A stretch of DNA of 6,640 nucleotides from FEN-1297 sp046705645 (GTDB taxonomy: Bacteria > Bacteroidota > Ignavibacteria > Ignavibacteriales > Ignavibacteriaceae), in contig JBJKQE010000072.1 of the NCBI GenBank assembly GCA_046705645.1, positions 1 to 6,640 on the forward strand. The letters are read 5' to 3'. The notes under the pieces are model-generated. The model had not been told where the DNA came from and made no database searches. It saw nothing but the letters and a program-made list of their open reading frames with translations. The position numbers and the translations under genes were made by a program. Below, piece by piece: positions 6,299 to 6,640 of the stretch; within the stretch, counting starts at the first letter, position 1; each line of letters begins with the position of its first letter.

Positions 6299-6409
6299 GG
6301 AATTTTAGCAATTATAAAAAAGAGTTTTAATAGGAAAGATCATAAAAATTTATTTGAGTAAAAAACAAAATTAAAAATGATAAAGTATTAACTTTTCGTT
6401 TAATTAATA

Positions 6410-6430
6410 TTGCTTGGTTAACCCTAGCAA
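6410..6430 (+). promoter_or_regulatory. Quasi-palindrome upstream of satP, possible operator
   Basis: TTGCT (6410-6414) and AGCAA (6426-6430) are inverted around GGTTAACC-like bases, giving a 21-base imperfect dyad with 8 of 10 positions paired. It ends 37 bases before the transporter start, where a repressor or activator dimer could sit near the promoter. The stem is too short, and lacks a T run, to be a good terminator. No regulator can be named from it. Confidence 0.3.
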
Positions 6431-6467
6431 ACAAATAATACATCAAATAAAATCAATCGGAGGTAAC

Positions 6468-6640
6468 ATGTCAGAAGACACAAAGCTTGTTGATTCCACT
6501 GCTAATCCTGCACCTTTAGGCCTGTTGGGATTTGGTACAACCACTGTTCTACTAAATTTAGCTAATGCAGGAATAATTTCTTTAAGCAGTATGATTTTAG
6601 CAATGGGTATTTTTTATGGCGGTTTGGCTCAAGTTTTTGC
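6468..6640 (+). CDS. satP: Acetate/succinate transporter, SatP/YaaH (AceTr) family, 5' part
   Basis: The frame is open from ATG 6468 to the window edge (57 full codons), so the 3' part is missing. Start choice is supported by GGAGG (6459-6463) four bases upstream. Residues 13-22 read NPAPLGLLGF, which matches the GPR1/FUN34/YaaH signature N-P-[AV]-P-[LF]-[GS]-L-x-[GSA]-F. Following it, GTTTVLLNLANAG and ILAMGIFYGGLAQVFA parallel the first two helices of E. coli SatP. Family members are small inner-membrane proteins of about 190-200 residues with six helices that move acetate and succinate, often with protons. The gene sits 169 bases after the ArsA-like cassette and has its own leader, so it is likely transcribed separately. 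Its presence near the CstA gene fits a locus for small-carboxylate uptake. Confidence 0.93.
   Translation, partial: MSEDTKLVDSTANPAPLGLLGFGTTTVLLNLANAGIISLSSMILAMGIFYGGLAQVF

Noticed and set aside
6299..6467. Terminator after the DUF59-like gene
   Set aside because: I looked for a GC-containing stem followed by a T run and found only A-rich DNA plus the dyad at 6410-6430, which has no T run and is better placed as an operator.
1..6640. CRISPR arrays, tRNA or rRNA genes, or complete transposase genes
   Set aside because: No regularly spaced repeats, no tRNA-like TTCGA arm with matching stems, no rRNA-like stretches and no transposase motifs were seen on either strand.

Overview
The window is AT-rich, tightly coding DNA with every gene on the + strand. 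The likely source is a Gram-negative bacterium of the Bacteroidota/Chlorobiota group, perhaps close to Ignavibacteria. This rests on the lysine/isoleucine-rich proteins, an outer-membrane beta-barrel protein ending in Phe, and clear Shine-Dalgarno (SD) sequences, which most Bacteroidia lack. The assignment is inferred from style, not from a marker gene.

Region 1 (1-761) holds the last 16 codons of a LytS/BtsS-type sensor histidine kinase. It overlaps a complete LytTR response regulator that strongly resembles E. coli BtsR (YehT). Region 2 (762-4252) contains an AT-rich promoter region with a direct repeat resembling a BtsR operator, then an outer-membrane porin-like protein, an intercistronic hairpin, a CstA-family transporter, and a long terminator-like inverted repeat. 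In E. coli the BtsS/BtsR system switches on btsT, a CstA-family pyruvate transporter. The same regulator-transporter pairing seems to be present here, with a porin added between them.

Region 3 (4253-6298) is a probable operon of four small genes: a four-helix membrane protein of unknown function, a 96-residue protein of unknown function, an ArsA/Get3-type ATPase without any cysteine, and a 92-residue protein resembling the MIP18/DUF59 fold. Region 4 (6299-6640) has a short regulatory gap with a quasi-palindrome. It is followed by the 5' part of an acetate/succinate transporter gene (SatP/YaaH, AceTr family), cut by the window end.

The physiological theme at both ends is uptake of small carboxylates: pyruvate or peptides through CstA, and acetate or succinate through SatP. 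The least explained part is the ArsA-like cassette in the middle. It cannot be an arsenite pump by the known mechanism and may serve protein targeting or metal-cluster assembly.
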